Assembly (NCBI GenBank): GCA_965215155.1
Contig: CBDCCY010000002.1
Location: forward strand, 744,001 to 808,000
Source of the DNA: JAGWAJ01 sp965215155
Lineage (GTDB): Bacteria; Acidobacteriota; Vicinamibacteria; Vicinamibacterales; UBA8438
DNA: 64,000 nt
Reading direction: 5' to 3'
Part shown: positions 18,122 to 29,100 of the stretch, in pieces
How the letters are laid out: each line of letters opens with the position of its first letter
Position numbering within the stretch: position 1 is the first letter of the stretch
Program-made: the position numbers and the translations under genes
The notes under the pieces: generated by a model
What the model was told of the DNA's origin: nothing
Seen by the model: only the letters and a program-made list of their open reading frames with translations
Database searches by the model: none

Positions 18122-20309
18122 CCGCCTCGAAGTCCGGCCCGAACGCACGGGCCGCGAGTCGGGTGAACCAGTCCTGGAACTCGGCGCCCTTCTTCTCGAG
18201 AAACGCATTGCGGAACATCAGCCTGTAGAACGCGGCCTGCACCTCATCCATCACAACTTCACCATGCGCGCCAAGTCACACCCGGAACACCTTCATCACC
18301 TCGTCGCCGAGGTGGTTGATGACCTTGACGGCGATGCGGCCCGATTCAGGGCGGTCGAACGGGCGCGAGATGTCGCTGTGGAGCGACGCCCACGCGTCGG
18401 CGTCGATCTCGGCCTTCAGCGTCGTCTTCAGCGCCTTGTAGGGGTCGTTCGCGCCGAGGAAGTAGGCGTGCCGGACGAAGAAGCTCTCCTCGTTGTAGTC
18501 GGTGTCGATGAACCAGCAGGCGATGCCATCGGCGCCGTCGCTGCGAACCTCGCCGGTGGTCGGGTGGAAGACGTCCACGCCGTTGATCTGCACCTGGATC
18601 CGATTGCCGTCGCCGCCCTCTCCACTGGCCGGGAGGATGTCGATGTCCGGCTCGCCGAAGATGACGAACAGATTGCCCTTGCCGGTGTTCTTCAGCTCGT
18701 CCGCCATGTGGAGGTCGGCGTTCATGCGCGCCTTCAGCACCGGGATGCGACCGAGGCGGTTGAACTCGGACGCGTGCGCCTCGTAGTTGAAAGCGCAGGC
18801 GATCAGGACGTCGAAGCCGGCGTCGCCCGCCTCGCGCGCGGCCGCCACCATGTCTGGACGGGACACCGTGCCGAACTCGGGGCCGACGAAGATCCCGGCG
18901 CGCTTCTGCGGCCCGGATCCGACAGCGCCTTCGCGGTAGCGGCCCTCCGCGCAGATGTACCCGCCCGGCCAAGGAGTGACGGCGGCGAACGCGATGCGAT
19001 CTTCCTTGTGCGCCTGCTGCACGCCCGCGGTCGCGAGCTGCTCCAGGATCATGGCCGCGAAGTCCTGCTGCGGCCCATAGTCGGGCCTCGGCTCGGCGGC
19101 GCGATCGAGGAGCTCGTCGTCCTCGTCGACCGCCAGCACGCGGTGCGGCGACAGACTCTCCACCGTGAACGGTCCCGCCACCCGGACCTTCCTGCCGTCC
19201 TCGTAGGGCTTGTCGTAGAGGTACTCGTAGTCGGCCCGGGCCGCGATGGAGGCGTCGATCTCCTGCTGCCGGGCGATGCGCGCCTCCCACCACAGTCGAT
19301 GCGTCTCGACCGCCTCGGCCGGCCACTCCTCGGACGCCTCGCGGGGAACCTGCCACTCCTCCCAGCCACCATCAAGCCTGGCGTTCAGGTCGTCGCGCAA
19401 TGGCTCCAGCGTCTCCTGCCAGCGCTCCCAGATGACGTCGATCTCGGCGTTGTTGGCGATCGCCTTGAGCGTGATGTGCGGCACCCGCTCGTAGACGAAT
19501 CCCTGCCGGACGTCGCTGCGCGTCGGCGTGTCCGATGGCGCCTTGCGCGTGATCTCGGCTTCCTTGCGCTGTCCGTCAGAACTGTCGGCGAGGAGGTAGT
19601 ACGGGTAGCGCGCACCCATGATTCTGGCGCGGGCGAGCGCCAGCGCTACACGGGATGTGTCGATCGTGATCCAGCGGCGGCCCCATTGTTCTGAGACGTA
19701 CGCAGTGGTACCAGAGCCACAAGTAGGATCGAGCACCAAGTCCCCCGGGTCAGTGGTCATCAAGATGGGGTCTTCCGCAGAATCTGTGGGTAAGAACGGA
19801 GGCTGGTAGTCCTCGTCAGACAAGAGGCAGCGTGCCCGTGTGCTCGCCGCCGTCAAGGCGCTTCGCTCCGCTCCGCCCCCGCTGCGCGGGGCTGACGGCC
19901 TGGACGCCGGCTCCGCGCACGAGCGCCCCGGCTCTCGTCTGACGAGGACCAAATGCCCGACGCCCGTATCGGGAGGGCGATGGCCCGTCCCGAAGCACAG
20001 AACGCAGCCTCGACATCGGAAACGCATCCCGTTCCGGAATCCGCGACAATTGGTGTTGCAGCAGCCAAGCGACGCGGAAGGGGAACGGGATGCAACTCAA
20101 GAGTATCTTGAATCGGGTCCAGAAGCACCCGTCGTTCATCTACGAGACGGTGCGGCTGGTGGAGCACCCGCAGTTGACCCTCGAGGTTCGGGTGCGGCCT
20201 CGCGCCGGGACCCGCGCGACGTGCTCGCAGTGCAGGCGCCGGGCCCCGGGCTACGACACGCAGGCGGTCCGGCGCTTCGACTTCGTGCCCCTGTGGCACA
20301 TCCCCGTGG

Positions 20310-21888
20310 GCCTCGTCAGCAGAATCTGTGGGTGAGTTCTGGTTCGGGCAGGTCGCCAAGTGCATGATACAAAGCGACTTCCAGTGCCGCGGAGGTGCGG
20401 AAGCCATACGCCCGTTTGGTGATCACTCTGGCCTTCCCGTTGAAGCCTTCGACAATGCCACTGGAGAACTGCCCTCGGGCCCGGAACCAGTTCAGGATCA
20501 GGTCGCGGTGCGAGCGCAGCATGCGGGCCACCTCCTTCATCGGGTCGAGCCGCGAGCGCATCGTCCGAGTGCACCAGCGGTCGAGGAACCGGCCGGCCCA
20601 GTACGGCGACACGTAGCCCCACAGCGCTTGAAAGTCCTCCTTGAGCAGGTAGGCGCGAACCGTGCGCAGGTTGCGACGCACCAGCTCCGCAAGCCGGCCC
20701 CGCTGCTCGTCGCTGAGATTCTCCGGACGCTTGAGCAGGAGCCAGCGGCTGCGCTTGAGCACCGGCGCCCGGCCCGCGGCGGCGAGCTTCCGGGCCTCCG
20801 CCGCGCGCACCTCGTCGATCGCTTGCGAGAAATGGCTCATGATGTGGAAGCGGTCGAGCACCTGCACGGCCTGGCCGGCGCGCTCGGCAACCACCTTCAG
20901 GTAGGGCTTCCACATGTCCGAGCAGACGAAATACAGCGCCGCGCTGCGTGCGGGGCCGAACCAGTCGAAGAAGCCCTCCAACGTCGCGGCCTTGCGTTCG
21001 CGGCCGACCCACAGCAGGCGCTTGCAGTGACCGTCGATCTGATAGACCAGCGTCAGGTAGCGTTGCCCGCGGCGGCGGGAGAGCTCGTCGACGCCGATGG
21101 CCTCGATGTTCGTGAGGTCGCGGTGCGCGAGGCCCCAGTCGACCGCCATGCGCACGGCCCGATAGACGGTGTCCCAGGACGTGGGGAACGCCGCGGCGAC
21201 CTCCTGCCACGACAGACGCCTGGCCCACCCGGCGAGGAACCAGGCGTAGGCGTCGGTCAGTCGGTGCTTGCCGGTGGCCCACGGCAGCGCCTCGACCCGT
21301 ACGCCGCAGCGCGGGCAGTCGACGCGGCGCATCGCGTAGAGGAAGACCACGGGGATGTGCCACAGGGGCACGAAGTCGAAGCGCCGGACCGCCTGCGTGT
21401 CGTAGCCCGGGGCCCGGCGCCTGCACTGCGAGCACGTCGCGCGGGTCCCGGCGCGAGGCCGCACCCGAACCTCGAGGGTCAACTGCGGGTGCTCCACCAG
21501 CCGCACCGTCTCGTAGATGAACGACGGGTGCTTCTGGACCCGATTCAAGATACTCTTGAGTTGCATCCCGTTCCCCTTCCGCGTCGCTTGGCTGCTGCAA
21601 CACCAATTGTCGCGGATTCCGGAACGGGATGCGTTTCCGATGTCGAGGCTGCGTTCTGTGCTTCGGGACGGGCCATCGCCCTCCCGATACGGGCGTCGGG
21701 CATTTGGTCCTCGTCAGACGAGAGCCGGGGCGCTCGTGCGCGGAGCCGGCGTCCAGGCCGTCAGCCCCGCGCAGCGGGGGCGGAGCGGAGCGAAGCGCCT
21801 TGACGGCGGCGAGCACACGGGCACGCTGCCTCTTGTCTGACGAGGACTACCAGCCTCCGTTCTTACCCACAGATTCTGCGGAAGACCC
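20310..21888 (-). mobile_element. ISL3-family insertion sequence, copy B, nested in copy C
   Basis: The 1579-bp element has the same ends as copy A. The target duplication is CCCCGTGG (20302-20309 and 21889-21896) inside the copy C transposase gene. It is opposite in orientation to its host copy, so the whole nest can fold into long inverted repeats. Confidence 0.93.
20316..21566 (-). CDS. tnpA: ISL3-family transposase, copy B
   Basis: The 416-residue protein appears identical to the copy A transposase, with the same zinc-binding Cys pairs and DDE core. It is intact and presumably active. Its upstream region includes the CCCCGCGCAGCGGGGGCGGA stem shared with the MITE-like element at 10456-10659. 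Confidence 0.95.
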   Translation of the reverse strand: MQLKSILNRVQKHPSFIYETVRLVEHPQLTLEVRVRPRAGTRATCSQCRRRAPGYDTQAVRRFDFVPLWHIPVVFLYAMRRVDCPRCGVRVEALPWATGKHRLTDAYAWFLAGWARRLSWQEVAAAFPTSWDTVYRAVRMAVDWGLAHRDLTNIEAIGVDELSRRRGQRYLTLVYQIDGHCKRLLWVGRERKAATLEGFFDWFGPARSAALYFVCSDMWKPYLKVVAERAGQAVQVLDRFHIMSHFSQAIDEVRAAEARKLAAAGRAPVLKRSRWLLLKRPENLSDEQRGRLAELVRRNLRTVRAYLLKEDFQALWGYVSPYWAGRFLDRWCTRTMRSRLDPMKEVARMLRSHRDLILNWFRARGQFSSGIVEGFNGKARVITKRAYGFRTSAALEVALYHALGDLPEPELTHRFC

Positions 21889-23738
21889 CCCCGTGGTCTT
21901 CCTCTACGCGATGCGCCGCGTCGACTGCCCGCGCTGCGGCGTACGGGTCGAGGCGCTGCCGTGGGCCACCGGCAAGCACCGACTGACCGACGCCTACGCC
22001 TGGTTCCTCGCCGGGTGGGCCAGGCGTCTGTCGTGGCAGGAGGTCGCCGCGGCGTTCCCCACGTCCTGGGACACCGTCTATCGGGCCGTGCGCATGGCGG
22101 TCGACTGGGGCCTCGCGCACCGCGACCTCACGAACATCGAGGCCATCGGCGTCGACGAGCTCTCCCGCCGCCGCGGGCAACGCTACCTGACGCTGGTCTA
22201 TCAGATCGACGGTCACTGCAAGCGCCTGCTGTGGGTCGGCCGCGAACGCAAGGCCGCGACGTTGGAGGGCTTCTTCGACTGGTTCGGCCCCGCACGCAGC
22301 GCGGCGCTGTATTTCGTCTGCTCGGACATGTGGAAGCCCTACCTGAAGGTGGTTGCCGAGCGCGCCGGCCAGGCCGTGCAGGTGCTCGACCGCTTCCACA
22401 TCATGAGCCATTTCTCGCAAGCGATCGACGAGGTGCGCGCGGCGGAGGCCCGGAAGCTCGCCGCCGCGGGCCGGGCGCCGGTGCTCAAGCGCAGCCGCTG
22501 GCTCCTGCTCAAGCGTCCGGAGAATCTCAGCGACGAGCAGCGGGGCCGGCTTGCGGAGCTGGTGCGTCGCAACCTGCGCACGGTTCGCGCCTACCTGCTC
22601 AAGGAGGACTTTCAAGCGCTGTGGGGCTACGTGTCGCCGTACTGGGCCGGCCGGTTCCTCGACCGCTGGTGCACTCGGACGATGCGCTCGCGGCTCGACC
22701 CGATGAAGGAGGTGGCCCGCATGCTGCGCTCGCACCGCGACCTGATCCTGAACTGGTTCCGGGCCCGAGGGCAGTTCTCCAGTGGCATTGTCGAAGGCTT
22801 CAACGGGAAGGCCAGAGTGATCACCAAACGGGCGTATGGCTTCCGCACCTCCGCGGCACTGGAAGTCGCTTTGTATCATGCACTTGGCGACCTGCCCGAA
22901 CCAGAACTCACCCACAGATTCTGCTGACGAGGCTCAAGATGCATCGTTGAACCACGGTTTGGGACGTTTGGACCACGTATATCTTGTTCGCCATGAAGCT
23001 CGCACCAACATCGTCCCAACGGCCTGTAACTTGGACTGCTGGGAAGTCATCCAGATATCGCACATAGCCCAAACGGCTTTCAGTGGCTTCCAGACGTCCG
23101 GCCAACTTCAAACGTAGCATTCCCTGTTCGTTGGTCTTCCAGCGAACGGCGAGCGATGGTCTGTGAACCCTGCCATCCAAATCGACGCCGAACCAGGATG
23201 CGGCACCCTCACCTTTGTCCCGACCCGCACTCTGAGAGGTAAGATTGTCCAGAGAGTAGATTCGCAACTGGCCAGAGTCGAGTCGCGGATCATTCAAGAG
23301 TGGGTCATTGAGAGGCCCACTGCAACCGGACAAATCGCGGACACGATTGTAGTTGGTTCCACCCTTCCTTCCAGGTGTCTTGCGCTTAAACGCACGTCGG
23401 TACTTGACACGTGCTCTGTCTTTGGAATACCAGAGCAAGTAGTCTGTGGTTTGACCCAGGAACTCTTCTGTGGAACCCGATGTCTTGGCAAAACCAATTA
23501 GCGAGATGTAGTTGCCTAACCCAAACACCTCATCCATCAACGCCCGAACGCGATGCACATTCTCATCGCCGATCTGCACGAAGATCGAACCGCTCTCCGC
23601 CAGCAATTCCCGCGCGACCATCAATCGATCTCGAAGATACGTCAGGTACGAATGAATCCCGTCGCGCCAGGTTGAGGTGGTCCCGCTTTTTCGGACCACT
23701 GGCTAAGGTGTATTCCAGAGCCTGGAGGAGGCACTGGG

Positions 23739-24026
23739 ATGACGACGAGACGACGGCGGCAGTTCACCGCGAACTTCAAGAAACGCGTGGCGCTCGAGGC
23801 GCTGCGCGGGGACCGCACGGTGCAGGCGATCGCGGCCAAGCACGAGGTTCATCCGAACCAGGTGGGCGCGTGGAAGCGCCAGGCGGTCGACGGGCTGGAG
23901 GATGTCTTCGCTGGCGGCAGAGCATCTCGCGACTCCGAGCACGAGGCGACGATCCGGGACTTGCACGCGAAGATCGGCGAGTTGACGGTGGAGCGGGATT
24001 TTTTTCTGCGCGGCTTGCAACGCTGA
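23739..24026 (+). CDS. IS3-family OrfA (DNA-binding)
   Basis: A 95-residue protein with a helix-turn-helix of the transposase_8 type (RRQFTANFKKRVALEALRGD, IAAKHEVHPNQVGAWKRQA) and a leucine-rich C-terminal coiled region. It binds the IS ends and, made without frameshifting, usually acts as a regulator. The T7 run at 23999-24005 near its end is a frameshift signal. Confidence 0.9.
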   Translation: MTTRRRRQFTANFKKRVALEALRGDRTVQAIAAKHEVHPNQVGAWKRQAVDGLEDVFAGGRASRDSEHEATIRDLHAKIGELTVERDFFLRGLQR

Positions 24027-24859
24027 GCCGCGCCGCACGCCTGGAACTGGTCGAGCGGGGCGGCGAGTTGAGCATCCGGCGCCAGTGCGCGTTGCTCGGC
24101 ATCAACCGCTCGTCGGTGTACTACACGCCGCGGGAAGAGCGCGCGGAGAACTTGGCCTTGATGCGGCGGATGGACGAATTGTCGCTGCAGTACCCGTTCT
24201 ACGGTAGCCGGCAGATGGCGCGCCACCTGGGACGCGAGGGCGTGTCGGTGGGGCGGCGCCGGGTCCGCCGGCTGATGTGTCTGATGGGGCTGGAAGCGGT
24301 CTACCGCAAGCCGCGCACGAGCGCCGCGCAGCCGGGTCACCGCATCTATCCGTATCTGCTTCGAGAGCTGACGATAGAGCGCCCGGACCAGGTCTGGTGC
24401 GCCGACATCACCTACATCCCGGTGACGGCGGGCTTCCTGTACCTGGTCGCGGTCATGGACTGGGCCAGCCGTCACGTGCTGGCCTGGCGACTGTCGAACA
24501 CGATGGACACCGGCTTCTGCATCGAGGCGCTGGAAGCGGCGCTTCGGACGGGCACGCCCGAGATCTTCAACACCGATCAGGGAGCGCAGTTTACCAGCGC
24601 GGCGTTCACCGAGCGGGTGCTGGCGGCGGGGGCGCGTTGCTCGATGGACGGCCGCGGGCGGTGCCTGGACAACGTCTTTATCGAGCGGCTGTGGCGGTCG
24701 CTGAAGTACGAAGCGGTGTACCTGCACGAGTTGGTCGACGGGTTCGAGGCCGAGCGGGTGGTCGGGGCCTGGATGACGTTCTACAGCGACGTACGTCCGC
24801 ACTCGGCACTCGGGGGTCGCACGCCGGCCGAGGCCTACGGCGAGGAGCGTGCAGCGTGA
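23739..24859 (+). CDS. IS3-family OrfAB transposase (programmed -1 frameshift)
   Basis: OrfB is in the -1 frame relative to OrfA. Slippage on T TTT TTT (23999-24005) joins VERDFF to SARLATLSRAARLELVERGG. OrfB has the HTH_21 region (YPFYGSRQMARHLGREGVSV) and the rve integrase core with DDE residues: Asp in VWCADITYIP, Asp in FNTDQGAQFTS and Glu in NVFIERLWRSLKYEAVYL. It ends RTPAEAYGEERAA. It catalyses transposition through a circular intermediate as other IS3 members do. Confidence 0.9.
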
Positions 24860-25491
24860 ACATGTCAGCGGCGTGCAGCGCTTTGGACGCGCTCGACCGG
24901 CGGATGGTCCAGGTGACGCCGCTCGGCATCCAGGGCGAAGGCTGCCGGCTCGGCGAGAAGACGCACAGGGTGCTCGACCGCCGGCCTGGAGCTGACAGCC
25001 CTCGCCGTCAGGCGGCGCTGCCAGCGTCCCGTCGCCGTTACGTTACGGTGCTGCAAGGAGAGGGAAGCCTCCGAAGGCGGCCCCCCTTCGTGCACCGCAT
25101 GTTCGGCATCGAGCAGGGGATCAACGAGCTCGACCACGGCCGAGAACACGCTCGGCATCTTCGGTCCGAAACCGAGCACGACTCCGGCGGTGAGCGGTCG
25201 ACGTGGCAGACGGGACAGGTCCGGCGTCGTCCAGGACGCCATACCCGACCGCAGAGCAGGCAGGCCCGCAGGTGCTTCGTGCGCCAGTCGCCGCGGCGCT
25301 TTCGTCCCCTCCCCCGGACCCCCTCCCGGGGCTCGCCGCCGCGCTTCGCGGACTCACTCATGAGGCCGCAAGATTCCCACAGCTCATCATCATCTATGAT
25401 CAGATACCAGACAGACGACGAGGGCGCGGTTCGCAACCGGAATACACCTTAACGAAGCCCTCGAATGGTCCAAACGACCGGGACCACCTCA
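24860..25491. other. Passenger region of the IS3 element, no recognised gene
   Basis: The 632 bases between the transposase stop and the right inverted repeat are open in several frames, but none shows a known domain. A plus-strand frame continues from a GTG at the OrfB stop. A minus-strand frame (24865-25242) has some protein-like character (GVVLGFGPKMPSVFSAVVEL). I do not call either. Confidence 0.35.
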
Positions 25492-26125
25492 GGTGTCCCG
25501 GAACGCCTTGACCTGCTCCGGCTCGCGGCTGATGTGCTCGGCTTTGCCGTCCTTGACGTCGCGGCTGGTTGTCGACCACTGGAAGTTGGAGTTGAACTTG
25601 ATGCCGTAGGGCGGGTCGAGGTAGATGCACTGCACCTTGCCACGCAGCCCCTCGCGTTCGGCGAGCGACGCCATCACCTGCAGGCTGTCGCCGAGGATCA
25701 TCCGGTTCGACCAGTTGGCGTCGTGCTGATAGAACTCCGTCCGGGCGTCATCACTCGGCAGGCCGTTGAAATCGGCAAACAGATCCGGCTGGACCTCGGA
25801 GCCGTCACCGCCCTGTCCGGCCTGCCCATTCCGGCGCTGCCGGCACAGGTCGTCGATGAGCACCTTCGGATGGACCTTCTCCTGTATGAAAAGCGGCGGC
25901 GCCTGCACGACGAGGTCGGACCAGTCCTGTGCGTCCTTGCCGCGCCAAACGAGCTGCGGGTCGAGGTCTCGGTTGCGCCGCTCGTACGCGACCTGGACCG
26001 GGCTCTGCTCCGCGCGCTCCATCACGGACCGGAACTCTGCCGTCGGGATGTTCTTCCGCGATGCCTCCTCGTGCCTGAGAGTCGCGACGGTTTTCTCGCG
26101 CTGCCGTTTCGCCATGTACGCTCCG

Positions 26126-29100
26126 TCACGGCGCGGCCGGTGCCACGCGATCCTGGTTATCGACCGCTTCCGGCGGAGGCGCCGCCCGCTCGACCAGCGC
26201 CTGGAACTCCGCCTCCAGCCTCGCCTCAATGTCCTCCTCCATCGCGTAGACGTCGGTCAGTTCAGCGAAGGCCCAGCGGCCGAAGGATCCCAGGTTGTTG
26301 ACGCCCGGGATCCAGTAGACGTCCATCGTCTTCTTCTTGTCCTTGGCGTCCTCGCGCCGGTAGCCCTTGACCTCCACCATTAGGTGTAGCAGGTCGTCGC
26401 CGCGGCCGTCGTCGACCAGCACGATGAAGTCGGGCAGGTAGCGGCGCGTCTCCGAACCGTAACGGTACGGGACTTCGAGACCGAGGTTGTGGTTCTTGAC
26501 GTAGGCGCGAACGCGCGGGTGCGACTCGACCACGCGGCACAGCTCGGCTTCCCAGTCGCTGTCACACACCACCCAGTTGATGTGGCTGCGCTTATCGTCG
26601 GTCTTCCAGCGAAGCTCCTTCGACGTGGTGAAGCGGACGTTGACGGTTGAGCCGACCGGGTTGTACGGGTCCAGCACAGCCTTGATCGGCCGCTCGCCGA
26701 TCAACGTCGTTACGATGCCCTGCGTGATCCGCTCACAGGCGATGTCCGCCAGCTCCTGGTACATGAGCTGCGCCGGATACGTCCGTCCCTTACAGACGAG
26801 GTGGTCGGCGAGCCACTGTCGAGTGATCCGCTTGAGCTGGCCGAACAGATGCAGCTTCGGCTCCTCGCCGGGGTCGCGCCACTTGGTCTCCAGCAGCCGC
26901 TTGGTCAGGTGGAAAAGCAGCGTCGACTTCCGCAGGTCGCGGGTATGGCTTAGGTTGAGGTCGACCCCTTCGCCGATGATCCCCTCGTTGCGCGTGATGG
27001 ATGGACCGACCAGATCGGGGGTTAGCTCCAGTGTCGCATCGTCGTCGAAATTGGCTGTCAGGCGCTCCGCGGGCAGTTCGACGCGGTATCCCTCAACCCG
27101 CGGGAAGCGGATCTCGCGCGCATCCCGCTCCGGGGTGATCGCCTTGACCAGCACCGTCTGGCGCGGCTTCTGCGGCGCGACCGGCACCGGCTTCGCGGTG
27201 AAGTCGAACGGGATGCCGAGGACGTCGGCGTACTCGACGTCGAAGAGGCCGTCGTCGTTGGGATCGTACGACTGGCGGCGCAGCGCGCGGCCGATCACCT
27301 GCTCGCAGAGGAGCTGCGTGCCGAAGGCGCGGACGCCGAGCACGTGGGTGACGGTCCGCGCGTCCCAGCCCTCCGTGAGCATCGAGACGGAGACGACGCA
27401 GCGGATCGATCCGCCGAGCGTGTCCGGCTTCCCGATGGTGTTCATCACCTCGCGGAGCAGATCCTGGTCCGACAGGTGCTCGGCCTGCCGGCGGTCACCC
27501 GTCCGGGCGACGATCTCCCGCCGGAAGCGCTCGATCTCGTCGCCGGCCGCGGCGCGAAACTGCTTGTCGAGCGCCTCGCCGGAATCGAGCTGCTCGCTGT
27601 CGATGAGGAGCGTGCGCGGGCGCGCGAGCGGGTTGCCGTGCTCGTCGAAGTTGCGGAACAGCTCCAGGCGTCCGTTCGCCAGCGTGGTGGAGCCGTCCTC
27701 GTTCTCGCGCGAGAAGCCGGCGATGAAGTCGTGGACCAGCTTCGACGTCGACGTGTTGTTGCAGACGACGATGAAGCAGGGCGGCACCTCGATGCCGGCC
27801 TGCCGCCACAGCTCGAAGGTCTTCTCGTAGTGTCCGTACAGCGCATCGAGCGCGGTCTGCAACTCGACCGGCAGGCTGAGCGGGTCGAGCCCGCCCGCCT
27901 TGCCGCGACCCCGCTTCGGCATCTTCGGGCGGATGTGCTCCCACAGGTTCCGGAACTTCGGCATCTCGCCGCCGGGGATGTTGTCGGCCACCGGCACGCG
28001 CGGCAGCTTCACGATGCCGCATTCGATGGCGTCCATCAGCGAGAAGTCGCTCGCCGTCCAGGGGAACAGCGTTCCCTCGGCATAGCCCGAACCGCGCAGG
28101 AAGAACGGCGTGGCCGAGAGGTCGATCACACGCTGCAGGCCGAGCTTGCGCTGCACGGCTTCGAGCCCGGAGATCCAGACCCGCGCCGCCTCGCGGTTCC
28201 GCTCGGCCTCCTTGCGGTCGTCGCCCTTGAGCGGGCCTTCTTCGTCCTCCCCGGCCAGCTTCTGGCGGTAGCAGTGATGCGCCTCGTCGTTCAGCGCCAG
28301 GATCCGCTTCATGCCCATCAGGCCCGGCATGACGCGCTGCAGCATCTGCCCTTCCGTCTCCTTCGTCCGCAGCTCTGGCCCCGGCCCCTGCAGCAGCGCG
28401 CGACCGCCCTTCGACAGCGGCAGCGTCTCACGGCGCAGGAACGCGTGGTAGTTGGTGATGACGATCTTCGCCCGCTCCAGGTCGCGGAGCATGTCGTTCG
28501 GCACCAGCTCGCGGCTTGCGTAATAGTTGTCCGGATCGTTCGGCTGGAGCACCCGCAGCCGGTCCCGGATCGTCACGCCGGGCGTTACCACCAGGAAGCC
28601 GCGCGTGAACCGCCGGCTGCCCGGCCGGCGCACCGCGTTGATCGTCTGCCAGGCGATGATCATCGCCATGACCGTTGTCTTGCCGGTGCCGGTGGCGAGC
28701 TTCAGCGCCAGCCGCGCAAGACCCGGATTGGCCTCCTCGCTGGCCTGGTCGAGATGGTCGAGGACCTGCCGCTCCTGCCTGCCGCGCTGCGGGGCTACCT
28801 CGGTGAGCCAGATCGCGGTCTCCACCGCCTCGACCTGACAGAAGAACGGCCGGATGTCGCCGAACTGATGGCTGCGCCAGTGCTTCAGGAGCCGCGCCGT
28901 CTCCGGCGTCACCTGCCAGGAGCCCGGATCGGGAAGCTCCCGCCATCGATCCACGCGCTGCCGGACGCCGCCGATGAACGTGGTCAGGTCGTACTGCTGC
29001 GCTTCGGTGCCGAGCGCCTGCGCGGCCTCGTCGAAGACCATCTCGCGCTGCCCCCCGCGGCGCTTCTTTGCCGTCGGGATCGCCGAGATGAACGCGACCT

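Larger units (their letters stand above)
15735..18251 (-). pseudogene. ABC-3C effector protein, interrupted by ISL3 copy A
   Basis: The first 43 codons (18251-18122) encode DEVQAAFYRLMFRNAFLEKK and EFQDWFTRLAARAFGPDFEA; the rest (16534-15735) continues VRPYGNRGDLKCDGRRIST, then VFQCYAPYEMKEARL. Removing the IS and one copy of its 8-bp target repeat gives exactly 310 codons in one frame. The N-terminal GDLKCDG and VFQCYAP motifs look like a PD-(D/E)xK-type nuclease core. The C-terminal half is the interaction domain seen in ABC-3C effectors. With the IS in place the defence system is presumably inactive. Confidence 0.78.
20090..22927 (+). pseudogene. tnpA: ISL3-family transposase, copy C, split by copy B
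   Basis: The first 73 codons (to FVPLWHIPV) precede the nested insertion, and the frame resumes at 21897 with VFLYAMRRVDCPRCG and runs to the normal end HRFC. The sequence outside the break appears identical to copies A and B. It cannot make full-length transposase, but copies A and B can act in trans on its ends. Confidence 0.9.
19768..22933 (+). mobile_element. ISL3-family insertion sequence, copy C, itself split by copy B
   Basis: The outer ends match copy A, and the target duplication is TCAAGATG (19760-19767 and 22934-22941). Subtracting the 1579-bp nested copy and its 8-bp repeat leaves 1579 bp. It lies in the methyltransferase gene between codons for QRCIL and MTTDPGD. Confidence 0.92.
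23673..25491 (+). mobile_element. IS3-family insertion sequence (1819 bp) with a 3' passenger region
   Basis: The ends are TGAGGTGGTCCCG and its complement, extended by partial similarity to about 26 bp, and the target duplication is GGT (23670-23672 and 25492-25494). The host is the methyltransferase gene, split within the Thr codon of KAFRDTWRDG. The element is about 0.5 kb longer than usual for IS3 because 632 bases follow the transposase stop. Confidence 0.9.
18276..26115 (-). pseudogene. mod: Type III-like DNA methyltransferase (Mod), interrupted by IS3 and nested ISL3 elements
   Basis: Three pieces (26115-25492, 23669-22934, 19759-18276) join to 948 codons in one frame once the IS elements and one target repeat each are removed. 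Piece 1 holds the catalytic motif DPPYGIKFNSNFQW; piece 2 reads WRDGIHSYLTYLRDRL and GSIFVQIGDENVHRVR; piece 3 holds the SAM-binding motif DPTCGSGTTAYV. The order (DPPY before the G-rich motif) is that of beta-class N6-adenine/N4-cytosine methyltransferases such as type III Mod. It would methylate host DNA to protect it from the adjacent restriction enzyme. While it is broken, an active Res could be harmful, so the Res function may also be reduced. Confidence 0.88.

Noticed and set aside
18120..19694. A long plus-strand frame running through 17.9-19.7 kb
   Set aside because: It is antisense to the methyltransferase C-terminus and joins IS sequence; no domain is present.
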